A stretch of DNA of 64,000 nt from Rosa chinensis (lineage: Eukaryota; Streptophyta; Magnoliopsida; Rosales; Rosaceae). Numbering within the stretch: position 1 is the first letter of the stretch; every line of letters begins with the position of its first letter. The position numbers and the translations under genes were made by a program. The stretch is taken from contig NC_037091.1 in the NCBI RefSeq assembly GCF_002994745.2, positions 6,906,001 to 6,970,000 on the forward strand. The letters are read 5' to 3'. Below the pieces are notes generated by a model. It made no database searches. It was not told the DNA's origin and saw nothing but the letters and a program-made list of their open reading frames with translations. Positions 47,311 through 59,901 of the stretch are shown here, one piece after another.

Positions 47311-50300
47311 GCATGAGATTTCGATTTCCGAAAAGCTAGACGAGTGAAAAGATAGCCAGCTAGTGCCGGTGGGGCTGGAATTGGCACACTTAATCGCTTA
47401 CAACATTTCTAGGTGTCGTAAATTAAAAATTCCGGCAGGTATCTTCCCATTGAAATTGTTTCCGTTGAGAAAACTGTACAAAATTTAATGAAAGTTAGAG
47501 CAATTAACAAATTCAAAGATCTATAGCTGCTTGCGTACGTTTGACAATCGTGCTGTACAAGCTACATATATAGAAAACCCAAGAACGTACAGATACGCGA
47601 TTGAAGTCCAGTTGGCTATGAAGTCAGGTAAAGGGCCAGAAAAATAGTTACCAGCTATGAAACTGCATGCAACCAGGTGAGCATCATATCATAAGTGATT
47701 GACGGTTTGGTTAAATAATCAATCAGATTACATATATATTAGGATAATACTTGGCTAACCACAACCAATAACAAAAGGACACGTGTCCAATAACCACCCA
47801 AAAATGTTTGACAAGTGAAAAAGATTTCCTCCACAATAAACCATGAGTATTATCCTTGTTAAAAAGATTCCCCCACAATAAACTATGAGTATTATCCTTG
47901 TTAGGTGGTTAGCCATGTATTATCCAATTATATGTTCTGAAAAGTTAAGATTGAATTGGGGGGGGGGAACTTAATTACGTACAATCCAAACAGACCCTTA
48001 AGGTTGGCAAGGCTTTTTGGTAATGTCCCAGTGATACTGTTAGATTCGACATCGCTGCAACAACAAATAGAAATATTTCATATATATTCTACACATAGCT
48101 AGCTAGATTAATAAGATATTCAAGCCTAAATCTAAATTGATCAGTTTTATAAACACGTCCGATGTGGTACATTTTTTTTTTTTCAAGAATAATTCTTTTT
48201 TACATATATAATGGAACTTACAAGAATTCAAGGAGTGTCAAATTTCCTAGTGTTTGGGGGAGAGTACCAGAGATTCTATTCCTATGCAAATACCTTCACA
48301 AAAGGATAGTTAAGGAGTGTGAGAATACACACACACACACACCCATACACACATATAAATTCAATTTGATCATTGGAATATAGGGGTATTAAACAAGTGT
48401 AGGTACGTAAAGTTTACTAACAGTTCACGCAGATAACTCAGTGCACCCAAAGATGCTGGTATAGAGCCGTTGAGATAGTTGTTCGCCAGAACACTATATA
48501 ATATGGATGGATCAATGGTGGGAAAAGAAAAAATGAGTTAACTGAGGTAAAAAAAATTACGTACTGCTAGCTAGTTTAATTTCTTCAACATAATTAATTA
48601 ATTGTTATGTAGTGAAACATGATACCATCAAAACCATGAACGCGAAGAAATCGACTTACATAAAACTGATGAAAGACAAGTTCCCTAAGCTCTCTGGTAT
48701 AGGCCCAGTCAATTGATTGTTTGAAAGATCCCTGATTGAATTAATTGATGTACAAAATAATTCGACTTAATAACAGATAATTTGATCAAGACATTAACCT
48801 GCCATAATTAATGGACTACTAACGTACATGTAGAAATCATCTGGGTTAACATTAGCCCTGTTGTATTGCTTAAGCTTGAAGAGTCGGTAGGCATCTGGAT
48901 CACTGCATGCATGTACATAGATATCCGGAAAGTAATATCAATTTCATTTTCCCATTCGTAAATTCCAACATGTGTAAATGGAACTAATTAAAAACTTTCC
49001 CTTATTCATCCCAAGTTTCAAGCACATGCCAATTTTTTTTTTTTTTACATCCATGTTAGGGGTTCCTAATCACTAAAAATATGTTGAGATTTAATTCCAA
49101 TCAGAATCGGTGAGATTCGAATCTGGATGTGGGAGTACCACACCTAGAGTCTCTTATTAACTTGACCACCCCTGTGGTGGTTTAAGCACATGCCACTTAA
49201 ACATATGTATCTGTATACGTACAGAGAGAAACTTACGATGCCACATCAGAGACATCCACATTCCTTAAAGTGGCTGGTATGGGTCCACTTAATTGATTGT
49301 TTGAAAGATCCCTGAACGTGTAAGTAAATTATTAACACCCCAATAAGATGGAAAGATGAAATTAATTAAGCCAAAATTATTAATGGACTCCACACATACA
49401 GTTCGAAGCTAACAGCCATGCTGCGGTGCGAAGTATGATCCATGCGGCTGTATTGAAGCAAAGAGAAAACTTGAAACATGTTGCTAAACCAAAACTTTTT
49501 TTGCTTCTTTGTTTTTAAGTCGACATGATATATGAGACTTACACTTGAAATTTCATATTTCCCAATCCCTCTGGAATGGGCCCGGTCAATTGATTGCTGT
49601 AAAGAATCCTGACAATTTGACATGTACACATGCAAACCAACTTATTATCAATATTAATTTTCTAAACAAGTAATTTCACTAATAATTAACCAAAAGATGA
49701 TTAAATCTTTGGTATGTTGGTCCGAGGTTTGATGAGCACATATATGGAGTTTGAGAAATAAAAGTTTCCGAACCAAATTCGTGCACAACTAGGGATATAA
49801 ATATTGCAAGCCCGCCGCGACAACCATAAATCCACAAGTACGGACTTACAGCTTGTACAACGAAGATAAATTCCCCAAGCTAGCAGGTATAGAACCAGTC
49901 AATTGATTCCTACTAAGATCCCTGAAAATTGAACCAGCTCATAAATTCACGTTAATCATTTAATTGTCTAGCTATTCTGGAATCAAACAAAAGATAACAA
50001 CAGACTTCTATCAAAAAACTTTCTTTTTCTGGCAAAGTTGTGCAACAGATGCTCAGGAAAATTCAAAGTAAAAAAAGTATTAGGAACTGACCGAAAGACT
50101 ATTCTAATATTATATATAGAATCAACAAAAAATTTCACTTGAGAAATTGGTGTCGGAATTGCAAGAGGTTGGAGGTAACAAATAAGACGATAAATATCTA
50201 TGGTACCTAGAACAGGTACAAAACACAAAATAGTAATGATCGATCGTGTTAAAAAAGACATTAGATATGTAATGTTGCAGAAAAGTGAGAGAAATTACAG

Positions 50301-51915
50301 TTGCCTTAGATGTGTGAGATTGCCTAGTTCTTCAGGTATAACTCCGGTCAAACTTCTAGCCTTCAGTGCACTGTCACTCAAAATGTGAAACCTGACTACT
50401 TAATTTTGACCACAAATACGAATTACATATATGTATAGTTAAGATCTAAATTTTCAAACTTACATTTCTGTGACATGGCAAATGGTGCCGTTTTGAAAAC
50501 TGCAGTTACATCTGATGCCATCACGACCGCTCTTTTTGCAAAATGATTTAGATGGCACTCGATTAATATCATTGCTGAACTCCAACTTATCTATTATTTG
50601 ATTAAGAGCTCTCACTGTCGACCAATGTTTTATTTTATATCAGCAAAAAACTTCTGTTATGTAGGAGAAAAATACCATTAGACTAATAGTTAATTGGTGT
50701 TAACAAGATTGAGTTTAATTTCTCTAATTTAATCTAATCCAGAAAGAACAAAAAAGGCAACCAAAAAAAAAAAGTGAACTATAGGTCTCAGCGTATATAA
50801 ATTGATTTACAATAGTACAATACCAATGCAACACGTACATGCTAAATACACAGACACAAATACTTATTATACAACTTGTTTACCTTAGCATTTACAATAA
50901 TGAAAATTTTATATACACCCCCCTCTTTCTACTCAGTACACCTCACTCTTTCTTGAATCTTTTAATTACCATCTTAATCTTTAACCCAAAAAAAAAATCC
51001 TCAGTGACTGTTGTTTATTTGAACCGCTAAAGAAAATCCTCCATGATTATGGTTAAGGTGGAGAAAACTTGGATGCCATTACTGTATGACTTGTCAATAT
51101 TAATTCCAGATTTCCATGCCAGTTGCATAAACTTTGGATATACTTTCATTGATTCATGAATCTTAATTGAGTTGGGTTTAATTAACGAAATTTCTAAACC
51201 ATATATCTTATTTCAATTTTATGATAAGTGACGAATAACTAAATGAATTGATCTAATAAAAAATATATACTTTAATTTTTGGGTTTTCTTTTGGAACTTC
51301 ACAAACAATAACCTATGAACCAGAGGAAACAAGTGGAAGGAGTAGAAAAGAAGAGACAGCCTTCGATAACTGCGAGGGTTGTTGTTGTATCATCATCTTT
51401 GACATACATATTCCTTTTTATAATTCAAACTTTGCTAGACTTGAAGGATGTAGAAAGTAGAAACCAGAGAGAGCAGCAAAAGGAAAAAAAAAAAAAAAAA
51501 AAAAATTCAGAATTGAACATGTGTTAGGGAAGGCAAAGGGATAGAGAGGGCAGAAGAGGAAGTTCAAGCCAAAAGTTTGCTAAATGTTATTTTTTTTTTT
51601 GAAAGGAGTTTGCTCATTTTTAAAGGGATGAAATTAATAGATTAGGGTGGTGTAAACTAAGCAAACTCGGGCCCTTTTGGTTGAATTAAACTGTATGAAT
51701 TGGATTAGAATTCTATTTTGTTGTACCATTTTTCTGGCATGCTGTTTGGTTTTAAGAAAAAGATACGAAATGGATGATAAAATACCTTCTTCATCGGGCA
51801 ACTTTTGAGCTATACTCTGACATTTGAATTCAGAACCAAGCTGAGAAAGAGTAGAGAAGAGGCATATACTTATAATAGTAAAGCTGACGAGTCTCGCTGA
51901 AGCTTCGGTCCCCAT
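42490..51915 (-). CDS. LRR-malectin receptor-like kinase (LRR-VIII-2 type)
   Basis: Plasma-membrane receptor kinase on the minus strand: signal peptide, LRRs, malectin domain, one membrane span, Ser/Thr kinase. The order and the many 72-bp LRR exons are those of the RFK1/At1g53430/At1g07650 subfamily. Exons I can support: 51786-51915, 50464-50614, 50299-50376, 49850-49921, 49543-49608, about 49401-49451, 49237-49311, 48828-48902, 48660-48731, 48422-48493, 48222-48293, 47983-48054, 47591-47662, 47402-47473, 46149-46220, 45862-45930, 45686-45755, 45469-45528, 45321-45368, 45189-45235, 44721-45103, 44432-44615, 44077-44211, 43860-43972, 43516-43723, 43173-43407, 42921-43071, 42490-42822. Phases join cleanly wherever I checked them, and I saw no stop. 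Ligand unknown. It may be functional, but the kinase has unusual residues (see the kinase entry). Confidence 0.88.
44432..45235 (-). CDS. Receptor kinase malectin domain exons
   Basis: Exon 45189-45235 joins to 44721-45103, giving [20 protein letters not shown], then [20 protein letters not shown] and RVFDVYIQ. Exon 44432-44615 follows with [20 protein letters not shown] and [14 protein letters not shown] and [12 protein letters not shown] are diagnostic of the plant malectin domain of LRR-VIII kinases. Its usual role is carbohydrate or partner binding outside the cell. Confidence 0.88.
45321..50614 (-). CDS. Receptor kinase LRR exons
   Basis: N-cap exon 50464-50614 ([11 protein letters not shown]) is followed by a series of LRR exons, most exactly 72 bp. 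Each encodes one repeat of the form [36 protein letters not shown] or [18 protein letters not shown]. Two exons (about 49401-49451 and 48828-48902, [19 protein letters not shown]) lack a clear LRR and link partial repeats, which is unusual. The last units ([29 protein letters not shown]) lead to a Cys-rich hinge ([12 protein letters not shown], 45321-45368). Extracellular ligand binding is expected. Confidence 0.8.
46609..47310. repeat. TA microsatellite split by a transposon
   Basis: TA runs at 46609-46650 and about 47269-47306 flank the hAT element. They were presumably one run before insertion. Confidence 0.85.
46651..47268. mobile_element. hAT MITE in a receptor kinase intron
   Basis: Ends CAGGGCCGGTCCTGA and, read inward from the right, CAGAGCCGGTCCTGA. 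The target duplication is TA-repeat sequence (TATATATA), so the length of 8 cannot be proven. Subterminal AGGCCTGAGGC-type palindromes. No coding capacity. It sits between LRR exons 47402-47473 and 46149-46220. Confidence 0.82.
51786..51915 (-). CDS. Receptor kinase exon 1: signal peptide
   Basis: Starts [20 protein letters not shown], a basic start followed by a hydrophobic core typical of a secretory signal. It ends LPDEEG at a GT donor (51784-51785). The next exon continues [13 protein letters not shown], which is the usual start of the LRR N-cap in this subfamily. Confidence 0.8.
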
Positions 51916-51956
51916 TTTGCCTTGAATGAGTTTTTTGCATTATTTAATTCTACTTC

Positions 51957-51975
51957 TTATAATATATATAAGGCA
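51957..51975 (-). promoter_or_regulatory. Candidate TATA box of the receptor kinase
   Basis: CTTATATATATTATAAG on the minus strand, 42-58 bp before the ATG at 51915. The position is a little close to the start codon, which would give a very short leader. No other core element is clear. Confidence 0.3.
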
Positions 51976-52162
51976 ACCTGGAATCTTTTCAGCATTATCA
52001 ACTTTACAACAAGAATCCCGATCACTTACCAATTTTCATACACCAACAATATATGGTAAGTAGATTAGGCCAAAACTGCTGATGCTATAACCCATCCAAG
52101 CCACACCTGACAAAACACAATTTCTGAAAACCAAAGCCTATCACCGTCACCATCACCATCAC

Positions 52163-53322
52163 TAGGCCTGGCATTTAAACCCGTAACCCGCAAACCCGCA
52201 CGCTAAAAATCCGCACAAACCCGCCCGTTTATTAATCCGGGCTAAAAAAAGCCCGCACACAAAAAACCCGCAAATTAACGGGTTTTGCGGGCTAAACCCG
52301 TTGGAACCCATTAACTCAAAATCCTTCCCAAAAACCAATTACCCATACGGGGTTCCCCATTTTTTTATTTTTTTTCAACCAGGGCATTTTTATAATTTTT
52401 CTTATTCCCCATGAGGATCCGACAGTTGAATCTTCGTATAATTGTGAAAAGACGATTCAAAAGAAGATCCGTGAGGATTCGACCGTTGGATTGTCGTATA
52501 ATTTTGTGAGAATGATTCCAAAGGCGATCTGGGACGATCCAACCGCTGGATCTTCGTATAATTTTGCAAAGATGATTCAAAAGGTGATCCGTGAGGATCT
52601 AACCATTGGATCGTCTTATAATTTTGTAAGGATGATTCTAAGGGCGATCCGGGACTATCCAACTGTTGGATCTTCGTATAATTTTGAGAGGATGAACCTA
52701 AGGGCGATCTGTTAGGATCTGACCGTTGGATCATTGTATAAATCGGTAAAGATCATCATCTAGGTGATCCATGAGGATTTGACTGTTGGATCGTCGTATA
52801 ATTTTGAGAGGATGAAACTAAGGGCGATCCAAGAGGATCTGACCATTGGATCATCATATAAATCAGTAAAAATGATCCTCTAGGTGATCTGACCGTTGGA
52901 TCATCGTATAAAACGGTAAAGATGATCCTCTAGGTGATCTGTGAGGGTCCGACCATTGGATCGTCGTATAATTGTGATTTGTGAATTATTTTTTGTCGAA
53001 AAAGGAAAGGAAAAAAAATCTAAAAAGATAGAAAATAAAAAATTTCAAAATAGAAAACCAAAAAAGTTCATATAGAGAAAATGGCAAATGAGGGGTTATA
53101 TACATAAGTCTTAATTGGTTTTAATTGCTTTGATAAAAAGTTAAAAAAAAAAAAAAAAGTTTACGGGTTTTAACGGGTTCCAACGGAAAACCCGCAAATC
53201 CGCCGGGTTTGGCCCGCGAAACCCGTTAAGCTAACGGGTTCTTACCGGGTCGACCCATTAAGAACCCGGCCAGTTAAAAACCCGCACCGTACCCGCACTA
53301 TACCCGCACGTTGCCAGGCCTA
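52163..53322. mobile_element. hAT element upstream of the receptor kinase
   Basis: Ends TAGGCCTGGCATTTAAACCC and, read inward from the right, TAGGCCTGGCAACGTGCGGG. The 8-bp duplication ACCATCAC lies at 52155-52162 and 53323-53330, within a CACCAT repeat, so it is compatible rather than proof. Subterminal zones are full of AACCCGC/GCGGGTT words. No transposase. It begins 248 bp upstream of the receptor kinase ATG and may affect its promoter. Confidence 0.85.
52405..52975. repeat. About 60-bp tandem repeat inside the hAT element
   Basis: Roughly nine degenerate units containing GATCCGTGAGGATCTGACCG then TTGGATCGTCGTATAATTTT, period about 60 bp. Units produce open frames on both strands (for example 52402-52734) that are not real genes. 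Confidence 0.85.
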
Positions 53323-53330
53323 ACCATCAC

Positions 53331-53840
53331 CATCACCATCAAAGCCTAAACCCCTACGTGGTGTGTGTATTAGGACCTCTTTACTTTAACAATTAGAGAA
53401 TTTTTACTATTTTACATCAATATATGACCTAATTCAATTATAAATTTAAGAATAGGAAAATTTTCAACATTAACCATTCGTGTACTCATGCCATCTATAT
53501 TTGAGGAATGACTGTATTGCCACTCATCTATCTTTCTTTAGATTTCTATGTAAAAATTGTGTATACAAAAAATCAACCAAATCTATAATCATTTAATCAT
53601 TCAAAATTGTATAAACAAATGTAGTCCATCATATAAAATTAAAACAAACATTATGCTAATCAAATAGTTAAGCCTTTTCCGATTTGGCTAATTTTTTGTA
53701 GGATTTATATGCGTGTATGTAACTAGAGAATGGATGGTCTAGATTATTAAACTACATGCTTAAAATAAAATAAAAACATTCTCACATTTCAAGTTTAAGG
53801 AGGTCATCTCTAAATTCTCCTTCTATATATGAATATATGT

Positions 53841-53887
<47 letters not shown>

Positions 53888-55250
53888 CGACTCCCTCCAA
53901 ATTTGATGTCAGTATTCATGTACCGAAGATCTACGACACTAAAATTCAATCATATAGTCTAAGTGGGACTTCAGAGTTGGGACCTCTAATTTGTTATTAA
54001 TAGGTTAGGGATATTACCCCCAAAACCAAAATATATTCCCTACCTTAGAAATTAAAATAATGAATAAGTAGACTAAAGAAAGAGACGACGTTGTCTGCCA
54101 AAATATATTCCCTACCAAAATATATTCCCAAAACCAAATAGTGACGTTGTCTGCCATTAGCAAAAGAAACTATTCGTTTGTCATGCATGGAAGTTTCCTA
54201 CTGAAGCGATTGTCTACCTTTATTTCTTATAATTTGGGAAAAAACTGTGACTTTGGTTTTTGAGTTTTAATTCATGAGGCTTGACGATAATTTACAGCAA
54301 ATGAGAACAAATCTCTTACATGTGGATAGCATAGCAGCTAGCCAGCTAGTTTACTTCATTTACAACCAAAAAGAGACTCTACATGGTTGAAAAGTCGTTT
54401 GTTGGTCTACGAACAAACTACATAGAGTCAACTACAGACTACAAACTACATAAAATCACATACTACACAGTGCTAAATGATTCATATAATTGCACCACAT
54501 TTTTTTATACTCTTGTGCAAATTATAACACAATAGTGTGTTCTCTTTGTCTGAAACTTTAACATAATTGAGGTCAATCCATATAATTGAGAAATATGAAG
54601 TGAAAACTCATTTTTGAAACATGGCTCCATCTTTGGGTTTTTTTTTTGGGCTAAAATTGCTTCATCATGAATTCTTCTCACCCAGATTTGTCTTCAGGGA
54701 ATTTCTCCTCATCTGGATTCCACTGCTCACTCGGGTTTCCCTCAAAGAGAACACTCCTCACCCAGCTTCGCTTTGAGGGGATTTCTCCTCACCCAGATTC
54801 ACCTTAAGGAGATCTTTCCCCACACATATTTGCTTCTAGAGAATTATTTCTCACTTAGAATCACCTTGAGATGATTTCTCCTCACCTAGATTCGCCTTGA
54901 GAGGATTTTGCTTCACTCAAATCTGCCTTCAAATGTTTCACTTCAAGGTATTTTTCTCAAACAGGTTAATTTCCTTATTTATTAGGCTATATCCTGAGTA
55001 GAAGCTGTTATTAAAATTTTACACTAATATAAATATTATATGTTTCTATGTGAATAATTGAGTTTTTTTTACTTCTATTTTTTTTTCATTAGATTTAAAG
55101 ATATTTCTTCGGGATATTTGGATATATCTAATATATCGAGGATATTTGACGATATCAGAGAAATTTTATAGAAACGGTGGAAGATAAGGTATTTTTCTCC
55201 TATGATATATCGATCTCTCCAAAAAGGAAAATTGTGGGATGTATCAAATC
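53331..55250. other. Intergenic spacer with microsatellite and minisatellite
   Basis: No gene recognised. A TA run lies at about 53848-53884. A duplicated CCAAAATATATTCCCTACC motif occurs near 54030 and 54098. A separate minisatellite is at 54680-54960. Confidence 0.5.
54680..54960. repeat. About 34-bp minisatellite
   Basis: Degenerate units of CTCACCCAGATTCGCCTTGA then GGGGATTTCTC, repeated about eight times. Non-coding. Confidence 0.75.
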
Positions 55251-55257
55251 CTATAAG

Positions 55258-56366
55258 GGCCCGTTTGGATTAGGAATTTTGATTTTGATTTGAATTTCAA
55301 ATCTGAAGATTTTAAATACGTAAATTTCAAATCTAAGAATTTAAAATTTGCTTGTTTGGAAATTTTAATTGATAGATAGATTTGAATCAAAGATTTCCTT
55401 GATCTAACTTTTATTCTTCTTGAATCATACTGACGAATAACTGATTCACTGTGCCTTCGTCAAGAAGCAGATCGAAGTCATTGTAGCCACCAAGACTCGC
55501 TGGCGAGGGTGTTATGAAAGTGAAAGTTCTCGTCCTAGCCACCTATATTGATCAGAAGAAGAGTAATTGTCATTTACTATTTTAAATTCTTATTTTACTG
55601 TACCATCATTTTATTATGAGTCATGGTCGTGTTGGATCAATCCTTGTAGAAGAATCTTAGCTGTATTAGTCACCTGTGTGGTTGTGACACGTGTCGTCCA
55701 TGACAATGACTAGCTATATAGGCTGTTAACCTGTAGTAAAAAGCATCGAAGATAATACAATTTCTTTCTTCTTTTTGCTAGCCTTTCATTTTCTCTCCAG
55801 CTGTCTTTGAGATTTCCAGTAAGTTGGGGCCAAGACCCTAACAGAGGGTGATGACGTAAGCGAACCGGACGACGAAGACGAGGACGGCAAAGGTGAGGAG
55901 GATCCATCTGGACACTAGAAGAGAACCAGAGAATTTGAAGCACGATGTTTTCGAGAGGGAAGAAGAAGAATAGAGATGGTAGACAACGATCATAAATCCA
56001 AATCCAATCTGAAGGAAGAGACTGAAAGCTTGAAGGAGATATGAGAGAGGAAGTCGTCAAGAAAGGAGAGAGAAAGTCGTTAGGAGGAGAGAGAGAGAGA
56101 GAGTCATCAGGAGAGGAGAGGAGATGAGAGAGAAAATTGGTGAGGAGGAGAGAGGAAAGTCAGAGAAGCACGTGAAAGATGGAGATGATTTCAAATAACT
56201 ACCTATCCATAGTTATTTCAAATTCTAAAGGAAATTATGGTGTGGATTTTAATGAGATGATTTGAAATCCAAATTCACCACAAAATAGAAAGCCAAACAG
56301 ACAGATTTGGATTTGGGGGTTCCAAATCCAAATCCACGCTCCCAAATCCTTATATCCAAACGGGCC
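55258..56366. mobile_element. TIR transposon with GGCCCGTTTGGAT ends
   Basis: Left end GGCCCGTTTGGATTAGGA and right end, read inward, GGCCCGTTTGGATATAAGGA, a terminal motif common in plant DNA transposons. No convincing target duplication was found, so the superfamily is open (hAT, Harbinger or Mutator). The interior has a minus-strand GC-rich stretch around 55850-55925, one frame of which is strongly hydrophobic (ILLTFAVLVFVVRFAYVITL). It could be a captured membrane-protein piece. Confidence 0.6.
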
Positions 56367-57179
56367 ACAACTGACAGGACCCGCCCCGGATTTCACCTTG
56401 AAATCCAAAGTGGCCCTGCGAGGCCCACCTTAGAAGAAATTCTACCAAAAATTTGGCAGAACTCCCTCTAAAAGTGGACTACCCAAAAACTTGTAGAAAG
56501 ACAATTACACTTCTAAAATAATCCACCCTTATTCTTCTAGAGCCACCCTGCTCCCCATATCACAACGTCTCCCATTTCACAAACAATTCTGAACTTAAGA
56601 ATATCAATATCCTGGGTTATCAGAGCAATCTAATGTACAGGCGTACAAGAGAATAGAATACAAGATAAAGGACCGATACTTTTATAATGCGGAAGCTATG
56701 ACAGCTATGCCACAACCTCATGTACGCTCGACCTCAAGCTAAACTGGCCTGCAAACTGGGCATTTAAAATCAAAGGGCCCAAGGGAAAACATTTAAAAAC
56801 CGTTAGAGTGAGTGGACGAAAAATAAGTAATTTCGAATGAATAAGTAAAACTTAATGTCTTCCCAAGTTATTCTCTAAAACCTCGCATGCAGTAACAATA
56901 TTGGAAATACTTTTAATCATCATCTTTACTGCAATCTTAATCACGTAAAATAGAACAAATTGCAATCTCTTAAAATCTCATCCTCAATCCTTATAAAAAC
57001 ATCCTTTTCCAGAGGCTCGTTTGATGACTAGAAAGACTGCTGTTTAGTAATCTCATGCCATTTAGGAGGGACTGCCACCCAGATGACTCATCGGAAGGGA
57101 CTTCCAACCGGAATCGGAGGCGGTGGGTAGAAGGGGCTGCCAACTAGCCACTGGTAGTTAGAAGAGACTGCCAACTAAC

Positions 57180-58216
57180 TAGGGCTGGGCACGGTCCCAG
57201 ACCGGCACTGCTTTTACAGGGACCGGGACCGGAACCGGCATAGCTCCTTCGGGCCGGACTTGCAGACGCAGAGAACATGGACCGGCCTAAACCCGGACCG
57301 ACAAGAACCGGGTCGGTTTATCCGGGCTTTCGGTTCCTGTCATTCTCTCTTTCAGGGCACAAAACGAACCAGTTGAAGCCGCCTTCTTCTTCTTCCTTTC
57401 TTCCTCCTGTGAAAAAACCCACCATTAACAGACTCAAGTCACTCAACCTTTAAAAGCAACCCACCATCACCAAAGACTCAACGGTAACATCACAATCAAC
57501 ACCCAAAGACTCAACCTTTTAATCACGATGCACCCATTCACCCAATCCCCGTCACCCTCATCCCCTCAGCCACAGGCGCCGCCACCGCCTTCTCCCTCCT
57601 CGTCTGCTTCCTCAAAATCACCTGCATATGCACCGCCCCCGAACCGCTTCTCCTATTCCCTCCTCCGATGCGCCACCGACTCCTTCTCCCCCTTCAACAT
57701 TCATTTGAATGGACAATTGTTATATCCATCCCCCTCCAGTAGAGAAGAAGCAAGAAGAAAGGTCAATCAAAAAAAAAAACAAGAAGAAAGAAGACGCAGA
57801 GAGAAGAAAGAAGAGAGAATAAAGACTTTAGTAGAGAAGAAGAAAGAAGAGAGAAGAAAGAAGAAAGGTTAATAAAAAAAAGGGTCGAAGAGAGAAGAGG
57901 GAATCTTCTTCTTTATTAAGTGATAGTGATAGGGGGACACCTGTATTGAGAAGAGTGAAGATAACACGTTTCTGACAAAAAAAAAGAGATGACAAGTACA
58001 AAACATAAAAAAAAAAATTATTAATTAGTAATATTCGGGCCTACGGGCTTTTGTGTTCTTTTAAAATTCAAAACCGGGACCGAACCCGGTCAAACTCGGT
58101 TTAGGACCGAACCGGACTTTTTCCTCAAAATTTTCCTTAGAACCCGGACCGAACCGGTCGGTTCGGATCGGTCCATGCCGGTTTTTCGGTTTGCTCGGTT
58201 TTTTTGCCCACCCCTA
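57180..58216. mobile_element. hAT element carrying a receptor-kinase fragment
   Basis: Ends TAGGGCTGGGC and, read inward from the right, TAGGGGTGGGC. Perfect 8-bp duplication CAACTAAC at 57172-57179 and 58217-58224. Subterminal zones repeat GGACCGG/CCGGTC words. The interior has a plus-strand ORF (57528-57872), whose first part looks host-derived. No transposase. Confidence 0.9.
57528..57872 (+). pseudogene. Truncated receptor-like kinase N-terminus in a hAT element
   Basis: A 114-codon ORF starting MHPFTQSPSPSSPQPQAPPP, Pro/Ser-rich, then PNRFSYSLLRCATDSFSPFN. The last block resembles the juxtamembrane start of plant receptor-like cytoplasmic kinases (RFSYSLLRRATNSFS-type, as in At4g25390 relatives). 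The glycine loop that should follow is absent, and the frame runs on into a Lys/Glu/Arg low-complexity tail from a purine-rich repeat. Likely a captured 5' piece of a kinase gene. Confidence 0.5.
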
Positions 58217-58345
58217 CAACTAACTAACTCATGTCATCTGGAAGGGACTGCCAACCAGGTGACGCATCGGAAGGGACTGCCAACCGGAATGTAGTATGGA
58301 AGGGACTGCAAACCAGACTATTACCTAAAAGGGACTGCCAACTAG

Positions 58346-59901
58346 GTAATATACGCATGCGCCGAACATAGCCTCCTCAATAAACTGAATAGCCTCCTCA
58401 ATAAACTGGAAACAACCTCTTTCAATTACTTGCTTTCGGAAAGAAACTCGCTATTACTTCAATAAAACATTAATAATTCAAACCTCAATATCTCAACAAA
58501 TCATCGAAAGCATAAATCAAATACTCTGAAAATCAATAAATGCTTTCGGAAGAAATCTCAATCTAACTTCAAGGCTAATAAGTGCAGAGCTCAAATATTT
58601 GCTAAATCCTTCATACTCGTAAATCATCATATAAACTGATATTTGAAATCAATCATTCTCATAATATTTTCTGAATCAGTCACTTCCCGAAAATCATTTC
58701 CCAACTCAATAACTCATAAATAAATAGCTTGAAAAATCTATTGAAAGCCCTCGGGAAGGAAATCCACTAAAAATCCCGTAACTCATAGAGCATAATAAAT
58801 CCCAAGAAATCAAGCTCATAAAATCATAATACTCAATAATTCAAATAATAAATTAAACCTCAATTGGAAAATAATATATTGCATGCACATTTAATTTAAA
58901 ATAAATGTCCACTCACAATACTGTTTAGGCGACTATGCATACGAGTTCCTTCATCGAGCAATAGCTCGGTACGTCGCCCTGTACACAATTATTTTCTGTG
59001 AATAATTATTCAACAATCAAATACGATTCTCAAAATCAAATCCTCATAAATCATCTCTCCACTTCTTCTCTGATTCAACCCAAATTTTACATCTAATACC
59101 AATTCGTTATCTTAAAGGTTCCAAGTCAGAACCAAGAGATATCCGACGGTTGGATTCTCGTAAATCGATAATCGTAATCCTAAATTCCCAGAAATTCATA
59201 ATCAATTAAAAACTTCTCCAATTCCAACCAAATTCACATATTCAACCTCTACAAAAATTATAGGATTTAACTAGCAAAAAAAAACATAGAATTTAAATTA
59301 CTGTTTAAAGGCCACTACTGTTCACACACCGCACTGTTCACGTATGATACTGTTCATGCGCGCAGCCAACTCCTCCTCCGACCACCAAATTTCAACCACA
59401 GAATCATCTCAACATTCTAAGCAATTTTCATAACTGTGACCAAGTGAGAAAATACCTTGAACTGCTCCAATTTTGCCGATGAACACAAATCCAGAAATTT
59501 CCAAACCCACCAATTTGGAAATCCTTTAAATTCTCCTACCAAACGTGGAAATTTCAGCTAGAAGCCTTCATAGAAAACGATCAGTGGCTCGAGGTTCTCC
59601 TAATAGGACCAATTTCACCTCCGGAAATGGCTGGAAAACGGAGAATTTTGCCAGAGAAGCAAACTGCTACAGTAACAATGATTTCAGGGATTCGAGGTTT
59701 TCCGGCCAAATTGCCGATACTCACTGGTACTACCGTGTAGAGGAGGAAGAGACGGTCCACGACCAATTGGAATCACGTCGATCGGACGCCGGACGGCAAA
59801 GAAATCGGAAAAAGAAGAACGGAGGGCGACGCAGGGGAAGAGGGAGAGGAGAGAGAGTCGGGGGGGGGGGGGGTAGGTTTCTGAAACCTACCACAGTAAC
59901 T

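Larger units (their letters stand above)
57060..58345. repeat. GGAAGGGACTGCCAACC repeats, split by a hAT element
   Basis: Short units around GGAAGGGACTGCCAACCGG recur at 57060-57180 and continue at 58230-58345. The array was therefore interrupted by the hAT insertion at 57180-58216. Confidence 0.75.

Noticed and set aside
52402..52734. 110-codon minus-strand ORF and its plus-strand partner
   Set aside because: Products of the 60-bp tandem repeat within a hAT element; open on both strands because the period is a multiple of three.
55710..56060. 116-codon minus-strand ORF as a gene
   Set aside because: Internal to a TIR element, with no recognisable domain and overlap with purine-rich simple repeats.
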